This document shows positions 62,263 to 64,000 of a DNA stretch of 64,000 nt, in pieces. A program made the position numbers and the translations under genes. Source of the DNA: Mycteria americana. Its lineage: Eukaryota; Chordata; Aves; Ciconiiformes; Ciconiidae. Numbering within the stretch: position 1 is the first letter of the stretch; every line of letters begins with the position of its first letter. Below the pieces are notes generated by a model. That model saw only the letters and a program-made list of their open reading frames with translations, did not search any database and was not told the DNA's origin. The stretch spans positions 41,443,062-41,507,061 of the forward strand of contig NC_134367.1 of NCBI RefSeq assembly GCF_035582795.1. The letters run 5' to 3'.

Positions 62263-63684
62263 TTACAACGCTTCAGCAGTCGTGTCTGTGGAGACAGACA
62301 TGGTAACTTTGGCAATCTTAACTGTGCTCTTAATGCAGCTCTCGGCAGCCCTGTGCACGTTCCCCGCATTGTTGGCGTGTTTGTGCTGGCAGTCAGACTC
62401 CATGCTGTTATCGAGGGGCTGCGCGGTTCCTTCGCAGGTGGGGAACATGCTGCGGAAGGCGTGTCGCAAGTCCTTGCTCCTCAGAGCGTAGATGATGGGA
62501 TTCACTGTTGAATTCAGCAAACAGAGCATGCTACAGAAGGCAAAGACAGTCTTGATGAGCTTGTTCATTTTCCCAAAGACATCGTACACCATGATGGCGA
62601 GGAGAGGGCCCCAGCATATGATTAAAACGACTAGGATAAGGACCAAGGTTTTGGCTAACCTGATGTCCATACGAGTTTGATCAGGCCTAGTGATCTGTAC
62701 CTTACCATCCTCCGTAGACTGAATGATGATGCTTTTCTGCGTGCCCCGCTGAATCATGCGAACAGCGTGGCTGTGAGCCTTCCACAGTATGTACATGTAG
62801 GCATAGACAATGAACAGCAAGAGGACGCTGGTGACCCCGATCCAGAACATCAGGTACGTCTCGTCGATGAGAGGGAATATGTCCGAACAAACAGAGTTGA
62901 GCTTTTTGCAGTTCCAGCCGAGCAGAGGAAGAACGGCTATTACAATAGCGATGGTCCACATCACACAAAACGCTACGACAGCCTTTGGTCGGGTAACAAT
63001 CCTTTTGTAAGCTAGTGGCCTGTGTATAGATATGTACCGGTCTATTGCCGTGAGGAAAAGGCTACCTACGGAGGCGGTGAAGGAGGCTGTAACTCCACCC
63101 AGTTTGAACAAGAAGACGTTGGGGCTGTCCTTCCGGTGGAAAACATGGAAATCCACAAAACTGTAGACAAAAATCACGCTGCCCAGGAGGTCGGCCACAG
63201 CCAGGCTGCCGATGAAATGGTAGGAGGGTCTACACCGGAGGCTTCGGGAGTGGAGGATGACGCACAAGACGAGGAGGTTCTCTAGGACCGTGAAGGTGCC
63301 CAGGGTGAGCGACAGCACGGCGATGGCCAGCTGCTGGCTGGGGTTCAGGATCATAAAGCACTCCATATCCATGAAGTTCTCCCCACACTGTATGTTCTCC
63401 TCATTATCCTTAAACGTGGACAGGGACTTGTTGTAAAACTCTGTGATGTTGACCTGATCTGAGGGAATAATGCTCAACAGGGGATCATCTCCTGCAGTCA
63501 TTTTTTCTTGGAAAGGATCACCCCTGAAGGAAGAGAGAGGAAACTTCTGGGGGTAGTATCCCAGCTTGGATGCCATGTCGCCTTTCATGTCTTCGTACTG
63601 GATATCGTTGGAGCCCACGTAAAGGAGATCTGTTGTGATTGTTCGGAAAGTTGTATCTGCGAGGCCATCTAGGATTGACTTCAT
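62263..63684 (-). CDS. CNR1: Cannabinoid receptor 1 (CB1), complete single coding exon
   Basis: 473 residues, against 472 in human, aligning end to end (starts [20 protein letters not shown], ends STDTTAEAL). It is a class A GPCR that binds endocannabinoids and couples mainly to Gi/o at presynaptic membranes. Visible features: a long N-terminus with glycosylation sites N79 and N85; the N-terminal cysteine pair C100/C109; D165 in helix 2; K194 in helix 3; DRY at 215-217; the second-loop cysteines in [15 protein letters not shown] in helix 6; NPIIY in helix 7; and C417 in the tail, the family palmitoylation site. No frameshift or missing key residue. The start is the conserved Met, about 60 bp after a splice acceptor. 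Flanked downstream by SPACA1 in the usual amniote order. Confidence 0.99.
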   Translation of the reverse strand: MKSILDGLADTTFRTITTDLLYVGSNDIQYEDMKGDMASKLGYYPQKFPLSSFRGDPFQEKMTAGDDPLLSIIPSDQVNITEFYNKSLSTFKDNEENIQCGENFMDMECFMILNPSQQLAIAVLSLTLGTFTVLENLLVLCVILHSRSLRCRPSYHFIGSLAVADLLGSVIFVYSFVDFHVFHRKDSPNVFLFKLGGVTASFTASVGSLFLTAIDRYISIHRPLAYKRIVTRPKAVVAFCVMWTIAIVIAVLPLLGWNCKKLNSVCSDIFPLIDETYLMFWIGVTSVLLLFIVYAYMYILWKAHSHAVRMIQRGTQKSIIIQSTEDGKVQITRPDQTRMDIRLAKTLVLILVVLIICWGPLLAIMVYDVFGKMNKLIKTVFAFCSMLCLLNSTVNPIIYALRSKDLRHAFRSMFPTCEGTAQPLDNSMESDCQHKHANNAGNVHRAAESCIKSTVKIAKVTMSVSTDTTAEAL

Positions 63685-63746
63685 AACCCCAGTCTTGTTG
63701 GTTTCAGAGAGACTTGGGGGAGGGAAAAATGCATCGGAGGAAATCC
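63685..63746 (-). other. CNR1: CNR1 5' UTR part of the coding exon and its splice acceptor
   Basis: Read on the minus strand, cttttccccttctag precedes GATTTCC, placing the acceptor AG at 63747-63746 and the exon start at 63745. This agrees with the family's layout, in which the whole reading frame lies in the last exon. Sequence from about 63747 to 64000 is then the 3' end of the preceding intron. Confidence 0.75.
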
Positions 63747-64000
63747 TAGAAGGGGAAAAGATCAGACTTCATTAAGATAAACAGGGAGACAAACTCCACA
63801 AACAACTTAGTTGAACTGTGTCAAACAAAATCGACCTTTCTCTTGTATTCAGTGCAGGTCTAGCCTTTGCCACCTGTGGGAATCAGGGTGAGTCGAGCAC
63901 TTAGAGAGAAATCACCTGGATTTCACTAAAACTGAATTACACTAAGAAGTGACGCAAAAACCAGAGGTGCAGGGAATTGAGTATTCCACAGGAAAGTAAT

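Noticed and set aside
62677-63285. Plus-strand open frames opposite CNR1
   Set aside because: Shadows of the conserved CNR1 coding sequence.
1-64000. CRISPR arrays, operons, tRNA or rRNA genes, or a new multi-gene system
   Set aside because: None seen. Repeats present are microsatellites, CR1, LTR and hairpins of vertebrate type; no cloverleaf with a GTTCGA-type T-loop was found by eye.

Overview
The window is vertebrate nuclear DNA, almost certainly from a bird. It has one single-exon GPCR coding region that is unmistakably CNR1, one seven-exon gene with consensus splice sites that reads as SPACA1, a near-consensus chicken-repeat-1 (CR1) LINE with the octamer-type 3' end, and a solo LTR of a family common in avian genomes. 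Most of the sequence is non-coding. The gene order SPACA1(+) then CNR1(-) is the conserved amniote order. The near-intact CR1 and the LTR type fit a non-galliform bird better than chicken, but that is inference.

Layout. 1-880: a decayed coding-like stretch I could not identify. 881-14.1 kb: intergenic, with one old CR1 tail. 14.15-14.84 kb: CpG island holding SPACA1 exon 1. 14.36-31.68 kb: SPACA1, plus strand, exons at 14355-14493, 18270-18326, 22306-22407, 22785-22891, 23595-23730, 31165-31309 and 31587-31680 (259 codons plus stop). Its introns hold an antisense solo LTR (intron 2), a 205-bp TTTTC microsatellite abutting the exon 5 acceptor (intron 4) and a short LTR remnant (intron 5). 31.9-58.5 kb: a gene-poor interval with three ancient CR1-like fragments, a young CR1 inserted in a TTCC array (41.19-42.24 kb), an eroded purine-rich tract and a tandem repeat ending in a perfect hairpin (47.03-47.16 kb). 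58.5-62.26 kb: probable CNR1 3' UTR and flank, minus strand. 62263-63684: complete CNR1 coding region, with its 5' splice acceptor at 63746/63745.

The two genes have no functional link. SPACA1 is a sperm acrosomal membrane protein and CNR1 is the brain cannabinoid receptor. I found no operon-like cluster, CRISPR, or new multi-gene system. The most useful leads are: the SPACA1 stop codon followed by 58 open in-frame codons; the microsatellite serving as the exon 5 polypyrimidine tract; a CpG-retaining, protein-like reading frame and a GC-rich island in the CNR1 3' region; and the hairpin/tandem-repeat structure at 47.1 kb.
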